Origin: Streptomyces sp. CC208A
Lineage (GTDB): Bacteria; Actinomycetota; Actinomycetes; Streptomycetales; Streptomycetaceae
Assembly: GCF_030010625.1 (NCBI RefSeq)
Contig: NZ_JASCXN010000001.1
Span: forward strand, 1 to 64,000
DNA: 64,000 bases
Direction: 5' to 3'
Shown here: in pieces, positions 22,902 to 31,489 of the stretch
Layout: every line of letters begins with the position of its first letter
Numbering within the stretch: the stretch's first letter is position 1
Translations under genes and position numbers: made by a program
Notes under the pieces: model-generated
Told to the model about the DNA's origin: nothing
Databases searched by the model: none
Seen by the model: only the letters and a program-made list of their open reading frames with translations

Positions 22902-24740
22902 ATGTCTTCCTCCATACCGAGATCCGCCGCCGTCTCCGCCGTGGTCGCGGCCGCCCTCGCGGCCGGACTGCTCGCCGGTTCGCAGAGCGCCGCGGCCGAG
23001 AGCGAGGCCGCCGTCCGCATCCACGACGTCCAGGGCACGACCCGGATCTCGCCGCTGGTCGGCAAGCAGGTCACCGGGGTGACGGGCATCGTCACCGGCG
23101 TCCGCGCGTACGGTTCCTCGCGCGGCTTCTGGATGCAGGACCCGCAGGGCGACGACGACCCGGCCACCAGCGAGGGCCTGTTCGTCTTCACGAGCTCCAG
23201 CCCGATGGTCGCGGTCGGCGACGCGGTCAGCGTGAACGGCACGGTCACCGAGTACGTGCCCGGCGGCCTGAACTCCGGCAACCAGTCGCTGACCCAGCTG
23301 TCCCGCCCGCAGATCACCGTCGTCTCGAAGGGCAACGAGCTGCCCGCCCCGGTGACCATCGCCCCCTGGTCGGTGCCGGACGCGTACGCCCCCGAGGGCG
23401 ACCCGGCGAACGGCGGCTCGATCAACGGCCTGACGCTGAAGCCCGACACGTACGCCCTGGACTACTACGAGTCGCTGGAGGGCACCAACGTCCGCGTCGG
23501 CTCCTCCCGGGTGGTCGGCGCCTCCAACCCCTACGCGGAGCTGTGGGTCACGGTGAAGCCGTGGGAGAACGACAACGAGCGCGGCGGCACGGTCTACGGC
23601 TCGTACACGGCCCAGAACACCGGCCGGCTCAAGATCCAGTCGCTGATCCCGCTCGCCCAGCAGCCCTTCCCGAAGGCGAACGTCGGTGACTGGCTGACCG
23701 GTTCGACCGAGGGCCCGCTCGACTTCAACCAGTTCGGCGGCTACACGCTGACCGCCCGCACCCTCGGCACCGTCGAGGACGGCGGCCTGGAGCGCGAGGT
23801 CACCGAGAAGCAGCACAAGAACGAGCTGGCCGTGGCCACGTACAACGTGGAGAACCTCGACCCGACCGACCCGCAGGAGAAGTTCGACGCGCTCGCGAAG
23901 GCGGTCGTCGAGAACCTGGCCGCGCCGGACATCGTCGCCCTGGAGGAGATCCAGGACGACAACGGCGCCAAGAACGACGGCACGGTCTCGGCCGGCCAGA
24001 CGCTGAAGAAGTTCACGGACGCGATCGTCGCGGCCGGAGGCCCGGCGTACGAGTGGCGCTCGGTCGACCCGGAGAACAACCAGGACGGCGGCCAGCCCGG
24101 CGGCAACATCCGTCAGGTCTTCCTCTTCAACCCCGAGCGGGTCTCCTTCGTGGACCGCCCGGGCGGCGACGCCACCACCCCGACCGGTGTCACGGGCACG
24201 AAGGGCCGCGCGGCGCTCACCTTCTCCCCCGGCCGGATCGACCCGGCGAACGCCGCCTGGGAGGACAGCCGCAAGCCGCTGGCGGGCGAGTTCCTCTTCC
24301 GCGGCCGCACGGTCTTCGTCATCGCCAACCACTTCGGCTCGAAGGGCGGCGACGAGTCCCTCGTCTCCCACCACCAGCCGCCGAACCGTTCCTCCGAGGC
24401 CAAGCGCCTCCTCCAGGCGCAGGCCGTCAACGCCTTCGTGAAGGACATCGTGGCGCTCGACAAGCAGGCGGACGTCCTGGTCGTCGGCGACATCAACGAC
24501 TTCGAGTTCTCGGCGACCACCGAGGCGCTGACCGACGGGGACGTCCTCCGCCCGGCCATGCTGTCGCTGCCGGCCTCCGAGCGGTACTCGTACGTCTACC
24601 AGGGCAACAGCCAGGTCCTCGACCAGATCCTGACCAGCCCCGGCGTGCGCCACTTCGAGTACGACAGCGTGCACATCAACGCCGAGTTCGCGGACCAGAA
24701 CAGCGACCACGACCCGCAGGTCCTGCGCTTCCGCCCGTGA
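22902..24740 (+). CDS. Secreted endonuclease/exonuclease/phosphatase-family protein with OB-fold (lamin-tail-like) N-terminus
   Basis: A 612-residue exported hydrolase. A Sec signal peptide (about residues 1-32, SAVVAAALAAGLLAGSQSAAA) precedes an OB-like nuclease domain (about 35-300, IHDVQGTTRISPLVGKQVTGV). A DNase I-like endonuclease/exonuclease/phosphatase domain follows (about 310-612). Catalytic motifs are visible: TYNVENLD, IVALEEIQD, ANHFGSKGG, VVGDINDFE and the terminal NSDHDPQV. The product would degrade extracellular nucleic acid or phosphoesters to scavenge phosphate. ATG 22902 has GGAG about 7 bases upstream. The upstream 11-bp repeats suggest PhoP control in parallel with the nearby PhoX-like gene. 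Confidence 0.88.
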   Translation: MSSSIPRSAAVSAVVAAALAAGLLAGSQSAAAESEAAVRIHDVQGTTRISPLVGKQVTGVTGIVTGVRAYGSSRGFWMQDPQGDDDPATSEGLFVFTSSSPMVAVGDAVSVNGTVTEYVPGGLNSGNQSLTQLSRPQITVVSKGNELPAPVTIAPWSVPDAYAPEGDPANGGSINGLTLKPDTYALDYYESLEGTNVRVGSSRVVGASNPYAELWVTVKPWENDNERGGTVYGSYTAQNTGRLKIQSLIPLAQQPFPKANVGDWLTGSTEGPLDFNQFGGYTLTARTLGTVEDGGLEREVTEKQHKNELAVATYNVENLDPTDPQEKFDALAKAVVENLAAPDIVALEEIQDDNGAKNDGTVSAGQTLKKFTDAIVAAGGPAYEWRSVDPENNQDGGQPGGNIRQVFLFNPERVSFVDRPGGDATTPTGVTGTKGRAALTFSPGRIDPANAAWEDSRKPLAGEFLFRGRTVFVIANHFGSKGGDESLVSHHQPPNRSSEAKRLLQAQAVNAFVKDIVALDKQADVLVVGDINDFEFSATTEALTDGDVLRPAMLSLPASERYSYVYQGNSQVLDQILTSPGVRHFEYDSVHINAEFADQNSDHDPQVLRFRP

Positions 24741-24809
24741 TCCGGCGGGCAGGGGGCCCGGTGGCCGGGCCCCCTGCCCGTGCGGGGCGGACATGCGAGA
24801 CTTCCGGCC

Positions 24810-25268
24810 ATGCCGTCGCTCTCCCTCCGCCCCGCCACCCGCGCCGAACTCCCCGCCGTCCTCGCCCTCCTGGCCGACGAGGAGCGGGTCGTCGACCCGG
24901 CCTCGATCCGGGTCACCGAGGCGTACGAGCGCGCCTTCGCGGCCATCGAGGCCGATCCGCGCAACGAGATGCTGGTGCTGACCGACGCCGGGAGCCCGGT
25001 CCTCGGCTGCCTCCAGGCCACCTACATCCCGGGGCTCGGCAAGGGCGGCGCCGAACGGGCGCTGATCGAGGCCGTCCGGATCCGGCCGGACCTGCGGGGC
25101 GCGGGTCTGGGCCGCCGGCTGATGGAGCTGGCGGCGGACCGGGCCCGGGACCGCGGCTGCGCCCTCGTCCAGCTGACCAGCGACAAGGCGCGCGCCGACG
25201 CCCACCGCTTCTACGCCTCGCTGGGGTACGTCCCAAGCCACGAGGGCTTCAAGCTCGCCCTCTCATAG
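24810..25268 (+). CDS. GNAT-family N-acetyltransferase
   Basis: A 152-residue single-domain acetyltransferase. The acetyl-CoA pyrophosphate-binding loop is seen as RPDLRGAGLGRRLMELA (residues about 91-107), and the C-terminal block ADAHRFYASLGY is typical of GNAT enzymes acting on small molecules or peptides. ATG 24810 has no ribosome-binding site, but GAGACT ends seven bases before it, so the mRNA may be leaderless. The substrate is not predictable. Confidence 0.8.
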   Translation: MPSLSLRPATRAELPAVLALLADEERVVDPASIRVTEAYERAFAAIEADPRNEMLVLTDAGSPVLGCLQATYIPGLGKGGAERALIEAVRIRPDLRGAGLGRRLMELAADRARDRGCALVQLTSDKARADAHRFYASLGYVPSHEGFKLALS

Positions 25269-25350
25269 GCACTTTCTTCACTTCAACTGAACATTCCGAC
25301 CAAGCAGATCTAAGTGGACCTTCACGGTCGGCCGCGGCCAGACTTCCCGC

Positions 25351-26220
25351 ATGAGCACTCACCGCCCTTTCGGCCGCGCGCTCTGCGCGATGATCACCCC
25401 CTTCACCGACTCCGGCGCGCTCGACCTCGACCGGGCCGGTGAACTGGCCGCGCACCTGGTCGCGGAGGGGTGCGACGGTCTCGTCGTCAACGGGACCACC
25501 GGCGAGTCCCCGACCACCTCGGACGCCGAGAAGAGCGAACTGATCCGGGCCGTCCGGGCCGCGATCGGCCCCGGCCCTTCGCTCGTCGCGGGCGTGGGCA
25601 CGGCCGACACCCGGCACACCGTGGAGCTGGCGCGCGGGGCGGAGGCGGCCGGGGCGGACGGGCTGCTCGTGGTCACGCCGTACTACAGCCGCCCGCCGCA
25701 GGACGCGGTCGCCGCCCACTTCCTGAAGGTCGCGGACGGCACGGGACTCCCGCTGATGGTCTACGACATCCCCGGCCGCACCGGGACCCGCGTCGAGCCC
25801 GACACCATGCGCCGGCTCGCCGGGCACCCGCGGATCACGGCCGTGAAGGACTGTTCGTACGACCTGCTGGCCTCGGCCCGGCTCATCGCGGAGACCCCGC
25901 TCGCGTACTACTCCGGCAGCGAGGAGCTGAACCTGCCGCTCTACGCGGTCGGCGGCGCCGGCTACGTGAGCACGGTCGCCAACGTGGCGCCGCGCCCGTT
26001 CGCCGCCGTCCTCGACGCGTACGACTCCGGCGACACCGCCCTGGCCGCCCGGCTGCACGCCCGGACGCTCCCGCTCGTCCAGCGGATGATGGCGGCGGGC
26101 CTGCCGGGCACGGTCACCGTGAAGGCCCTCCTCGGCGGCCCGCTGCGCGAACCACTGCGGCCCGCCGACCGGGAGACGGCCGACGGGCTGCGCGCCCTCC
26201 TGGCGGAACTGGCGGGGTGA
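25351..26220 (+). CDS. dapA: 4-hydroxy-tetrahydrodipicolinate synthase (DapA family)
   Basis: A 289-residue TIM-barrel class I aldolase. It condenses pyruvate with aspartate semialdehyde in the first committed step of lysine and diaminopimelate synthesis, so it also feeds cell-wall synthesis. Seen: VNGTTGESPT (the GTTGE active-site threonines), VTPYYSRPPQ, the catalytic Tyr in YDIPGRTG with the substrate-binding Arg, and the Schiff-base Lys in AVKDCSYD. These match DapA better than keto-deoxyglucarate dehydratases. CAGACT ends six bases before ATG 25351, so a leaderless start is likely. It converges on dapD, another gene of the same pathway, with five bases between the stops. Confidence 0.88.
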   Translation: MSTHRPFGRALCAMITPFTDSGALDLDRAGELAAHLVAEGCDGLVVNGTTGESPTTSDAEKSELIRAVRAAIGPGPSLVAGVGTADTRHTVELARGAEAAGADGLLVVTPYYSRPPQDAVAAHFLKVADGTGLPLMVYDIPGRTGTRVEPDTMRRLAGHPRITAVKDCSYDLLASARLIAETPLAYYSGSEELNLPLYAVGGAGYVSTVANVAPRPFAAVLDAYDSGDTALAARLHARTLPLVQRMMAAGLPGTVTVKALLGGPLREPLRPADRETADGLRALLAELAG

Positions 26221-26225
26221 GGCCG

Positions 26226-27212
26226 TCAGTTGTGGCTGTGCAGGATGTCGTTGAGACCGCCCCAGACCGCGTTGTTCGGGCGGGCCTCGACGGCGCCGGT
26301 GACCGAGTTGCGGCGGAAGAGGATGTTCGACTGCCCGGACAGCTCGCGGGCCTTGACGATCTGGCCGTCGGGCAGGGTGACCCGGGTGCCGGCGGTGACG
26401 TACAGACCGGCCTCGACGACGCACTCGTCGCCGAGCGCGATGCCGACGCCCGCCTCGGCGCCGATCAGGCAGCGCTCGCCGATGGAGATGACGACGTTGC
26501 CGCCGCCGGAGAGGGTGCCCATGGTGGAGGCGCCGCCGCCGATGTCGGAGCCGTCGCCGACGACGACACCGGCGGAGATGCGGCCCTCGACCATGGAGGT
26601 GCCGAGGGTGCCGGCGTTGAAGTTGACGAAGCCCTCGTGCATGACGGTGGTGCCGGCGGCGAGGTGGGCACCGAGGCGGACGCGGTCGGCGTCGGCGATG
26701 CGGACGCCGGCGGGCACGACGTAGTCGGTCATGCGGGGGAACTTGTCGATGGAGGTCACCTGGAGGTGCAGGCCCTCGGCGCGGGCGTTGAGGCGCACCT
26801 TCTCGACGTCGTCGACGGCGACCGGGCCGAGCGAGGTCCAGGCGACGTTGGCGAGCAGGCCGAAGACGCCGTCCAGGCTCTGGCCGTGCGGCTTCACCAG
26901 GCGGTGGCTCAGCAGGTGGAGGCGGAGGTAGGCGTCGTGGGCGTCGGTCGGCTTCTCGTCGAGGGAGGCGATGACGGTGCGGACGGCGACCACCTCGACG
27001 CCGCGGCGGGCGTCCACGCCGAGGGCCTTGGCGGCGCCCTCGCCGAGGGCGTTCACCGCCTCGTCCGGGGTGAGCCGCGTGGTGCCGGCCGGGCCGGGCT
27101 CGTCGGTGAGCTCGGGGGCGGGGAACCAGGTGTCGAGAACGGTGCCGTCACCGGCGATGGTGGCGAGGCCGGCGGCGACGGCGCCGGTGGTGCGAGGAGC
27201 AGTGGTGGTCAT
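26226..27212 (-). CDS. dapD: 2,3,4,5-tetrahydropyridine-2,6-dicarboxylate N-succinyltransferase
   Basis: A 328-residue succinyl-CoA-dependent enzyme of the succinylase branch of diaminopimelate synthesis. An N-terminal alpha/beta region (about residues 1-150) is followed by a left-handed parallel beta-helix of hexapeptide repeats (about 155-290), for example [32 protein letters not shown] and [20 protein letters not shown]. The size and sequence fit the actinobacterial DapD type. On the minus strand TAGGTT (27220-27225) ends seven bases before ATG 27212 and there is no ribosome-binding site, so the mRNA is probably leaderless. Confidence 0.92.
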   Translation of the reverse strand: MTTTAPRTTGAVAAGLATIAGDGTVLDTWFPAPELTDEPGPAGTTRLTPDEAVNALGEGAAKALGVDARRGVEVVAVRTVIASLDEKPTDAHDAYLRLHLLSHRLVKPHGQSLDGVFGLLANVAWTSLGPVAVDDVEKVRLNARAEGLHLQVTSIDKFPRMTDYVVPAGVRIADADRVRLGAHLAAGTTVMHEGFVNFNAGTLGTSMVEGRISAGVVVGDGSDIGGGASTMGTLSGGGNVVISIGERCLIGAEAGVGIALGDECVVEAGLYVTAGTRVTLPDGQIVKARELSGQSNILFRRNSVTGAVEARPNNAVWGGLNDILHSHN

Positions 27213-27256
27213 GACGGAAAACCTAACGGGCGAGGCGGCGCGCGGGCCAACCGGTC

Positions 27257-27853
27257 TCAGGTGCCGGTCGGCCCCGCCGGAGCTTCCGACAAGCCGCCGG
27301 CCTGCTCTTTCGGGCCTTCGTTCAGGATCCGGGCCAGCATCTCGCGGGCGTACGCCTCGTCGTACGACGCGCCGGTGAGCAGCACCTGGAGGCCGATGCC
27401 GTCGAGGAGGGCGACCACGGCGCGGGCGGTGGCCCGTCCGGTGCGGGGGGCGAGGGCGGTGACGACCGACTCGGTCCACTCGGCGGCGACGGGGCGCAGC
27501 GCGGACCGGCGCAGGGCGGCGAGGTAGAGCTCGTACTCCAGCTCCACGCCGGTCCTGTCCCCGCCGAGCCACTCCCCGAGGAGCCGGGCGAGCGGTCCCG
27601 CGAGCTCGTCGCCGTCGAGGACGGCCCTGCGCCCCAGCTCCTCGGCGAAGCCGGCGTTGGCCTTCCGGAGGGCTCCGACGAGGAGTTCGTCGAGGGAGGC
27701 GAAGTGGTACGTGGTGGAGCCGAGCGGCACGTCGGCCTCGGCGGCGACCGTGCGGTGGGTCAGCCCGCCGATCCCCGCCCGCCGCACCACCCGCAGGGCG
27801 GCGTCCACGATCCGCTCCCGCCGCTCGGGGTCGTACCGCCGGGCCCGCGCCAT
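27257..27853 (-). CDS. TetR-family regulator coupled to an SMR efflux gene
   Basis: A 198-residue TetR-type repressor. The helix-turn-helix is near the N-terminus (about residues 10-56, [20 protein letters not shown] and [17 protein letters not shown]), with a helical ligand domain behind. Its ATG shares one base with the stop of the SMR gene (TGATG), so translation is coupled. It very likely represses its own operon through two tandem 18-bp palindromes upstream of the SMR gene. The inducer is unknown, probably a lipophilic cation or drug. Confidence 0.87.
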   Translation of the reverse strand: MARARRYDPERRERIVDAALRVVRRAGIGGLTHRTVAAEADVPLGSTTYHFASLDELLVGALRKANAGFAEELGRRAVLDGDELAGPLARLLGEWLGGDRTGVELEYELYLAALRRSALRPVAAEWTESVVTALAPRTGRATARAVVALLDGIGLQVLLTGASYDEAYAREMLARILNEGPKEQAGGLSEAPAGPTGT

Positions 27854-28173
27854 CAGTGCGCGCCGCCCAGGTTGAGCACGGCGACGCCGGCGACGATGAG
27901 GACGATCCCGGCGAGCTTGGCGAAGCTCAGGGTCTCGCCGAGGAAGAGGACGCCGATGCCGGCCACGGCCGCGGTCCCGACCCCGGACCAGATCGCGTAG
28001 GCGGTGCCGACCTGGAGGGTCTTGAGCGCCTGGGCGAGCAGCGCGAAGGCGACGAGGTACCCGGCGCCGGTGACGAGCGAGGGCCAGAGCCGGGAGAAGC
28101 CGTCGCTGTACTTCATGGAGGTGGTGGCGATGATCTCGGCCGCGATGGCCCCGGCGAGGAGTCCGTAACCCAT
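27853..28173 (-). CDS. Small multidrug resistance (SMR) efflux protein
   Basis: A 106-residue protein with four membrane helices, the standard SMR size. Helix 1 carries the essential glutamate in [20 protein letters not shown], followed by typical [21 protein letters not shown] and the helix-4 Leu/Val/Gly-rich end. SMR proteins form dimers that exchange protons for quaternary ammonium or guanidinium-type cations. TACCCT (28181-28186) ends seven bases before ATG 28173, so the transcript appears leaderless. Both the -10 and the start lie inside the first TetR-type operator. Confidence 0.9.
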   Translation of the reverse strand: MGYGLLAGAIAAEIIATTSMKYSDGFSRLWPSLVTGAGYLVAFALLAQALKTLQVGTAYAIWSGVGTAAVAGIGVLFLGETLSFAKLAGIVLIVAGVAVLNLGGAH

Positions 28174-28190
28174 GCGTACGAGGGTACACA
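28173..28190. promoter_or_regulatory. TetR-type operator, copy 1, covering the SMR -10 and start codon
   Basis: TGCGTACGAGGGTACACA has the form TGYGTAC-N4-GTACRCA. The minus-strand -10 TACCCT and the first base of the ATG lie inside it, so binding would exclude RNA polymerase and ribosome. Confidence 0.7.
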
Positions 28191-28194
28191 GCAT

Positions 28195-28212
28195 TGCGTA
28201 CGGGCGTACACA
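28195..28212. promoter_or_regulatory. TetR-type operator, copy 2
   Basis: TGCGTACGGGCGTACACA differs from copy 1 at two central positions. The centres are 22 bp apart, about two helical turns, so two dimers could sit on one face. This copy also covers the expected -35 zone of the divergent membrane-protein gene. Confidence 0.7.
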
Positions 28213-28235
28213 ACGGCTGCGGTTACCTTATGCGC

Positions 28236-29312
28236 ATGACATATACCCCTGGACCGTACGGGTACGGCTACCCGCCGGTACCGCCTCCGCCCAAGCCCGG
28301 CGTGATACCCCTGGCCCCGCTCGGCCTCGGCGACCTCCTGTCGGGCGCCTTCGGCACGTACGGCCGCTACTGGAAGGCGCTCCTCGGCGTCACCGTGGCC
28401 GCCTACGCGCTGACCGCCGCGCTGGTCGCCGGGGTGGCGCTGCTCGGCTGGGCCACCCTCGCCGACCGCTTCGAGCAGCTGGTGAACACGCCCTCCTCGC
28501 AGGCCCCCGAGCCGTCCGACCTGATGCCGTTCTTCCTCGCCCTCGGCGGTGTGTGGCTGGCCGGGATGATCGGCTTCCTGCTGGCGACCGGCCTGCTGCA
28601 CGGCGCCGTCGCGGCCGTGGTCCAGGAGGCGGTCCTCGGCCGTCCGGCCGGTTTCCTGACCGTGTGGCGGCGGGCCTGGTCGCGCCTTGGCGCGGTGCTC
28701 GGCGCGATCGTACTGCCGGCCCTGGCCCCCCTCGTCCCGATGCTGGGCTTCCTGATCGGCTTCTTCTTCCTGCTCGGCGGGATCTTCACGAACGTCGCCG
28801 CCGGCCGGAACGCCACCGACGAGGGCGCCGGGCTGGCCCTCACCGCTCTGCTGCTCTTCCTCCTCGCCCTCGGGACGGTGCCCTTCGCCCTGTGGATCTG
28901 GGTGAAGTTCAGCCTCGCCCCGACGGCCGCGGTCATCGAGTCGGCCGGTCCGCTGGCCTCCCTGCGCCGCTCCTCGGAGCTGGTCCGCGGCTCCTGGTGG
29001 CGGGTCTTCGGCTGCATGCTGGTGATGATGCTGATCGCCGGCGGGGCCGCGTTCGTGGTCCAGACGGTCCTCTCCCTGGCGGGCCAGGCGTCGATGGTCA
29101 CCGTCGACGTCGGCCCCGACGCCACCCCGCGCACGGTGCTCGCGGAGCTCGGCGGCCTGACCCTCGTGCTCGGCCTCCTCCAGCTCCTCACCCAGGCGCT
29201 CATCGCCCCGCTCCAGCCGCTGATCTCCGGCCTCCTCTACGTCGACCAGCGCATCCGCCGGGAGAACCTGGCCCCGGTCCTGGCCCAGGCGGCGGGCCTG
29301 CCGCCCGCCTGA
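28236..29312 (+). CDS. Multi-pass membrane protein with Pro/Gly/Tyr-rich N-terminus (GdpP/DUF-type membrane domain)
   Basis: A 358-residue integral membrane protein. The first 25 residues are rich in Pro, Gly and Tyr (PGPYGYGYPPVPPPP). About six membrane helices follow, with a central amphipathic loop carrying RRSSELVRGSWWRVFGC. This layout matches the membrane domain found in glycerophosphodiester phosphodiesterase-related and other uncharacterised streptomycete proteins; no catalytic domain is present. TACCTT (28224-28229) ends six bases before ATG 28236, so I choose that start (leaderless) over ATG 28230. It is divergent from the SMR-TetR operon and shares the operator region. Confidence 0.7.
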   Translation: MTYTPGPYGYGYPPVPPPPKPGVIPLAPLGLGDLLSGAFGTYGRYWKALLGVTVAAYALTAALVAGVALLGWATLADRFEQLVNTPSSQAPEPSDLMPFFLALGGVWLAGMIGFLLATGLLHGAVAAVVQEAVLGRPAGFLTVWRRAWSRLGAVLGAIVLPALAPLVPMLGFLIGFFFLLGGIFTNVAAGRNATDEGAGLALTALLLFLLALGTVPFALWIWVKFSLAPTAAVIESAGPLASLRRSSELVRGSWWRVFGCMLVMMLIAGGAAFVVQTVLSLAGQASMVTVDVGPDATPRTVLAELGGLTLVLGLLQLLTQALIAPLQPLISGLLYVDQRIRRENLAPVLAQAAGLPPA

Positions 29313-29320
29313 GCGGACAC

Positions 29321-29355
29321 GAAGAGGCCCCCGGCACACTGCCGGGGGCCTCTTC
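29321..29355. terminator. Bidirectional terminator between convergent genes
   Basis: A perfect 15-bp stem (29321-29335 with 29341-29355) closes a 5-nt loop. GAAG on one side and CTTC on the other suit both directions. It separates the membrane-protein gene from the end of the suf operon. Confidence 0.85.
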
Positions 29356-29370
29356 TCGTGCGGTCACCGC

Positions 29371-29736
29371 TCAGACGTTGAAGCCCAGCGCGCGGAGCTG
29401 CTCGCGGCCGTCGTCGGTGATCTTGTCCGGGCCCCACGGGGGCATCCAGACCCAGTTGATCCGCAGCTCGTTGACGATGCCGTCGGTGGCGGCGCGGGCC
29501 TGGTCCTCGATGACGTCCGTCAGCGGACAGGCCGCCGAGGTCAGCGTCATGTCCAGCGTCGCGATGTTGGAGTCGTCGATGTGGATGCCGTAGATCAGGC
29601 CGAGGTTGACGACGTCGATGCCCAGCTCGGGGTCGACGACGTCGTACAGCGCCTCGCGGATCTCCTCCTCGGAGGCCGGCTTCACCGTGGCCGTCTCGGC
29701 CTGCTCGGTCGCGTTCTCGGTCACGTTCTCGGTCAT
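29371..29736 (-). CDS. sufT: Iron-sulphur cluster assembly factor SufT (MIP18/DUF59 family)
   Basis: A 121-residue DUF59 protein and the last gene of the suf operon. DUF59/SufT proteins help mature Fe-S proteins. Seen: IREALYDVVDPELGIDVVNL, the conserved motif LTSAACPLTDVIEDQ with its reactive cysteine, and the C-terminal VWMPPWGPDKIT. A short Glu/Thr-rich N-terminal extension precedes the domain. The ATG at 29736 lies within the sufU stop (ATGA overlap), so the two are translated together. A strong hairpin follows at 29321-29355. Confidence 0.9.
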   Translation of the reverse strand: MTENVTENATEQAETATVKPASEEEIREALYDVVDPELGIDVVNLGLIYGIHIDDSNIATLDMTLTSAACPLTDVIEDQARAATDGIVNELRINWVWMPPWGPDKITDDGREQLRALGFNV

Positions 29737-30206
29737 GCCGACTTCCTCACAGACTTCTGGTCGTCTCCGCCCAGTGCCTGGGCGGTCGCGTCCTTCCACG
29801 CCATCCAGCTGAGCAGCGCACACTTCACCCGGGCCGGGTACTTGGAGACGCCGGCGAACGCGACCGCGTCCTCCAGCACCTCCTCCATGGCGTCGTCCGG
29901 CTCGACCTGGCCCTTGGACTGCATCAGCTCCAGGAAGGTCTCCTGGATCTTCTGCGCCTCGGCCAGCTCCTTGCCGACGAGGAGCTCGTTGAGGACGGAG
30001 GCCGACGCCTGGCTGATGGAGCAGCCCTGGCCCTCGTACGAGACGTCCTCGACGCGGTCGCCGTCGTACTTCACGCGGAGCGTGATCTCGTCACCGCACG
30101 TCGGGTTGACGTGGTGCACCTCGGCGTCGCCGTCCCGCAAGCCCCGCCCGTGCGGGTGCTTGTAGTGGTCCAGGATGACGTCCTGGTACATCGAATCCAG
30201 CTTCAC
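29733..30206 (-). CDS. sufU: SufU zinc-dependent sulphurtransferase
   Basis: A 157-residue SufU protein, which accepts sulphur from cysteine desulphurase SufS for cluster assembly. The three conserved cysteines lie in NPTCGDE, GQGCSIS and VKCALLSW, with an Asp in the first motif that ligates zinc. It begins MYQDVILDHYKHPHGRG, the characteristic start of the family after a few residues. It is separated from sufS by 14 bases and overlaps sufT by four. Confidence 0.93.
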   Translation of the reverse strand: MKLDSMYQDVILDHYKHPHGRGLRDGDAEVHHVNPTCGDEITLRVKYDGDRVEDVSYEGQGCSISQASASVLNELLVGKELAEAQKIQETFLELMQSKGQVEPDDAMEEVLEDAVAFAGVSKYPARVKCALLSWMAWKDATAQALGGDDQKSVRKSA

Positions 30207-30220
30207 AGCGCTCAGCCGCC

Positions 30221-31489
30221 CTATCCGAAGAAGTTACGGACGTGCTCCAGCCCCTCGACCAGGGCGTCGACCTCGGCCGGAGTGGAGTACAGGTAGAACG
30301 ACGCCCGCGTGGTCGCAGGAATTCCGTACCGCAGGCAGACCGGCCGCGCGCAGTGGTGGCCGACCCGGACCGCGATGCCCTGCTCGTCGAGCACCTGCCC
30401 CACGTCGTGCGGGTGGATGTCGCCGAGCGTGAAGGAGATCGCCGCGCCGCGGTCCTCGGCCGTGGTGGGGCCGATGATCCGCAGGTCCGGGACCTCCTGG
30501 AGGCGACGGACGGCGTACTCGGTGATCGCGTGCTCGTGGCGCGCGATGTTCTCCATGCCGATCGCCGACAGGTAGTCCACGGCCGCGCCGAGACCGACGG
30601 CCTGGGCGATCGGGGGCGTACCCGCCTCGAACTTGTGCGGGGCCGGCGCGTAGGTGGAGGAGTGCATCGAGACGGTCTCGATCATCTCGCCGCCGCCGAG
30701 GAAGGGCGGAAGGTCCTCCAGGAGCTCCTGCCGTCCCCACAGCACGCCGATGCCGGTCGGGCCGCACATCTTGTGGCCGGTGAAGGCCACGAAGTCGGCC
30801 TGGAGCGCCTGCACGTCGAGCACCATGTGCGGGGCGGCCTGGGAGGCGTCGATGCAGACGAGGGCACCGACCTCCTGGGCGCGCCGGACGATGGTCTCGA
30901 CCGGGTTCTGGGTGCCGAGCAGGTTGGAGACCAGCGTGAAGGAGACGATCTTCGTCTTCTCCGTGATGACCTCTTCGATGTTCGACAGGTCGAGGCGGCC
31001 GTCGTCGGTGAGGCCGAACCACTTCAGCTTCGCGCCGGTGCGCTGCGAGAGCAGCTGCCACGGGACGATGTTGGAGTGGTGCTCCATCTCCGTGATGGCG
31101 ATCTCGGTCTCGTGGTCGACCCGGTAGGGGTCCTCTGCCCAGCCGAGCATGTTGGCCACGAGGTTGAGCGACTCCGAGGCGTTCTTGGTGAAGATCACCT
31201 CATTGCGGCTCGGCGCGTTGACGAAGGCGGCGACCTTGTCGCGGGCGCCCTCGTACAGCGCGGTGGCCTCCTCGGCGACCGTGTAGACGCCGCGGTGGAC
31301 GTTGGCGTTGTGCCGCTCGTAGTAGGCGTTGAGCGCGTCGAGGACCTGCCGCGGCTTCTGCGAGGTGGCCGCGGAGTCCAGGTACACGATCTTCTTGCCG
31401 TCGTGGACCGTGCGATCCAGGAGCGGGAAGTCCTTGCGGATCGCCTCGGTGTCGAGGAGGCCGGTCAGCCCCTGATGGGCGGAAGTCAC
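30221..31489 (-). CDS. sufS: Group II cysteine desulphurase
   Basis: A 422-residue PLP enzyme that removes sulphur from cysteine for Fe-S assembly. Seen: the PLP-binding lysine in FTGHKMCGPTGIGVLWG, the ATSQKPRQVLDAL block near the N-terminus and the persulphide-carrying cysteine in HHCARPVC near the C-terminus. GTG 31489 overlaps the sufC stop (GTGA, 31486-31489). It works with SufU encoded next and the SufBCD scaffold upstream. Confidence 0.94.
   Translation of the reverse strand: MTSAHQGLTGLLDTEAIRKDFPLLDRTVHDGKKIVYLDSAATSQKPRQVLDALNAYYERHNANVHRGVYTVAEEATALYEGARDKVAAFVNAPSRNEVIFTKNASESLNLVANMLGWAEDPYRVDHETEIAITEMEHHSNIVPWQLLSQRTGAKLKWFGLTDDGRLDLSNIEEVITEKTKIVSFTLVSNLLGTQNPVETIVRRAQEVGALVCIDASQAAPHMVLDVQALQADFVAFTGHKMCGPTGIGVLWGRQELLEDLPPFLGGGEMIETVSMHSSTYAPAPHKFEAGTPPIAQAVGLGAAVDYLSAIGMENIARHEHAITEYAVRRLQEVPDLRIIGPTTAEDRGAAISFTLGDIHPHDVGQVLDEQGIAVRVGHHCARPVCLRYGIPATTRASFYLYSTPAEVDALVEGLEHVRNFFG

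Noticed and set aside
25351-26220. DapA-family gene as keto-deoxyglucarate dehydratase of the proposed uronate pathway
   Set aside because: The active-site motifs GTTGES and YDIPGRTG match 4-hydroxy-tetrahydrodipicolinate synthase, dapD is next to it, and no GTTC-N8-GAAC operator precedes it.
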